Positions 6,439 to 6,625 of a stretch of 6,625 nt of DNA are shown piece after piece. The translations under genes were made by a program, and so were the position numbers. Under the pieces are notes generated by a model. It saw only the letters and a list, made by a program, of their open reading frames with translations, was not told where the DNA came from and made no database searches. Numbering within the stretch: the stretch's first letter is position 1; each line of letters opens with the position of its first letter. The stretch spans positions 1 to 6,625 of the forward strand of contig DRLZ01000379.1 in NCBI GenBank assembly GCA_011322755.1. Reading direction: 5' to 3'. This DNA is from Crenotrichaceae bacterium. GTDB taxonomy: Bacteria > Pseudomonadota > Gammaproteobacteria > Methylococcales > DRLZ01.

Positions 6439-6625
6439 ATGATGACAATCAAACAACTCAGCCAACAATTTATAAAACCTGGAAAACTTGTCTGGATTGG
6501 CATACGCCCAGCACGTCTACAGCCTCTGATTACACCTGATACTGTGGTTGCTGACTGTGAGCAAGGTTTAATCGGCGACCGTTATCATGGTCGCAGTGGC
6601 AAACGACAAGTTACCCTGTTGCAAC
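6439..6625 (+). CDS. MOSC domain-containing protein, N-terminal part (3' partial)
   Basis: An open frame from tandem ATG ATG codons at 6439/6442 runs 62 residues to the window end. It has LVWIGIRPARLQPL (17-30), then DCEQGLIGDRYHGRSGKRQ (39-57) and VTLLQ (58-62). The patterns WIGxRPxRxxP and GLxGDRYxGxxGKRQVTLxQ are characteristic of small stand-alone MOSC proteins, relatives of the molybdenum cofactor sulfurase C-terminal domain that are thought to act in sulfur transfer or molybdenum-cofactor-linked detoxification. The catalytic Cys and the C-terminal half lie outside the window. An in-frame TTG at 6421 could extend the start by six residues, but the ATG is preferred. The gene is divergent from argC and has no evident link to the polyketide genes. 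Confidence 0.85.
   Translation, partial: MMTIKQLSQQFIKPGKLVWIGIRPARLQPLITPDTVVADCEQGLIGDRYHGRSGKRQVTLLQ

Overview
The window looks like chromosomal DNA of a Gram-negative proteobacterium, most likely a gammaproteobacterium of moderate GC. This rests on the protein families present (a DUF4105/Lnb-type periplasmic domain, a proteobacterial-type argC, an aryl-polyene-like ketosynthase pair). The species cannot be named from the sequence.

Layout, left to right. Positions 1-216 are the 3' end of a plus-strand gene, probably of the DUF4105 family, in AT-rich DNA. Positions 217-595 hold no intact gene. They contain a decayed N-terminal remnant of an IS630-type transposase (about 304-511). From 596 to about 6346 five genes lie on the minus strand, read right to left: argC, a FabF-like beta-ketoacyl synthase (KS), a short 'chain length factor' KS-like protein, and two tandem FAD-dependent enzymes of the flavin-dependent halogenase/PHBH-like superfamily. 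At 6439 a plus-strand MOSC-domain gene starts, divergent from argC, and runs off the window.

How the genes fit together. KS, chain length factor and the first FAD enzyme are packed with 4-5 nt gaps and look co-transcribed. The second FAD enzyme follows after 135 nt. A KS with a catalytic Cys plus a Ketoacyl-synt_2-type partner lacking that Cys is the arrangement known from aryl polyene and xanthomonadin-type pathways. Both FAD enzymes carry WxWxIP and FxxPxxSxG signatures, and the second motif reads DPxFSxG as in halogenases that act on carrier-bound or phenolic substrates. The best reading is a small, perhaps incomplete, locus for a halogenated (or otherwise flavin-modified) polyketide/polyene pigment inserted between argC and a transposon scar. 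No ACP, AMP ligase, ketoreductase, dehydratase or acyltransferase is visible here. They must lie elsewhere, or the locus is a satellite of another cluster.

Main uncertainties: start codons of argC and of both FAD enzymes, whether the FAD enzymes really halogenate, and the product.
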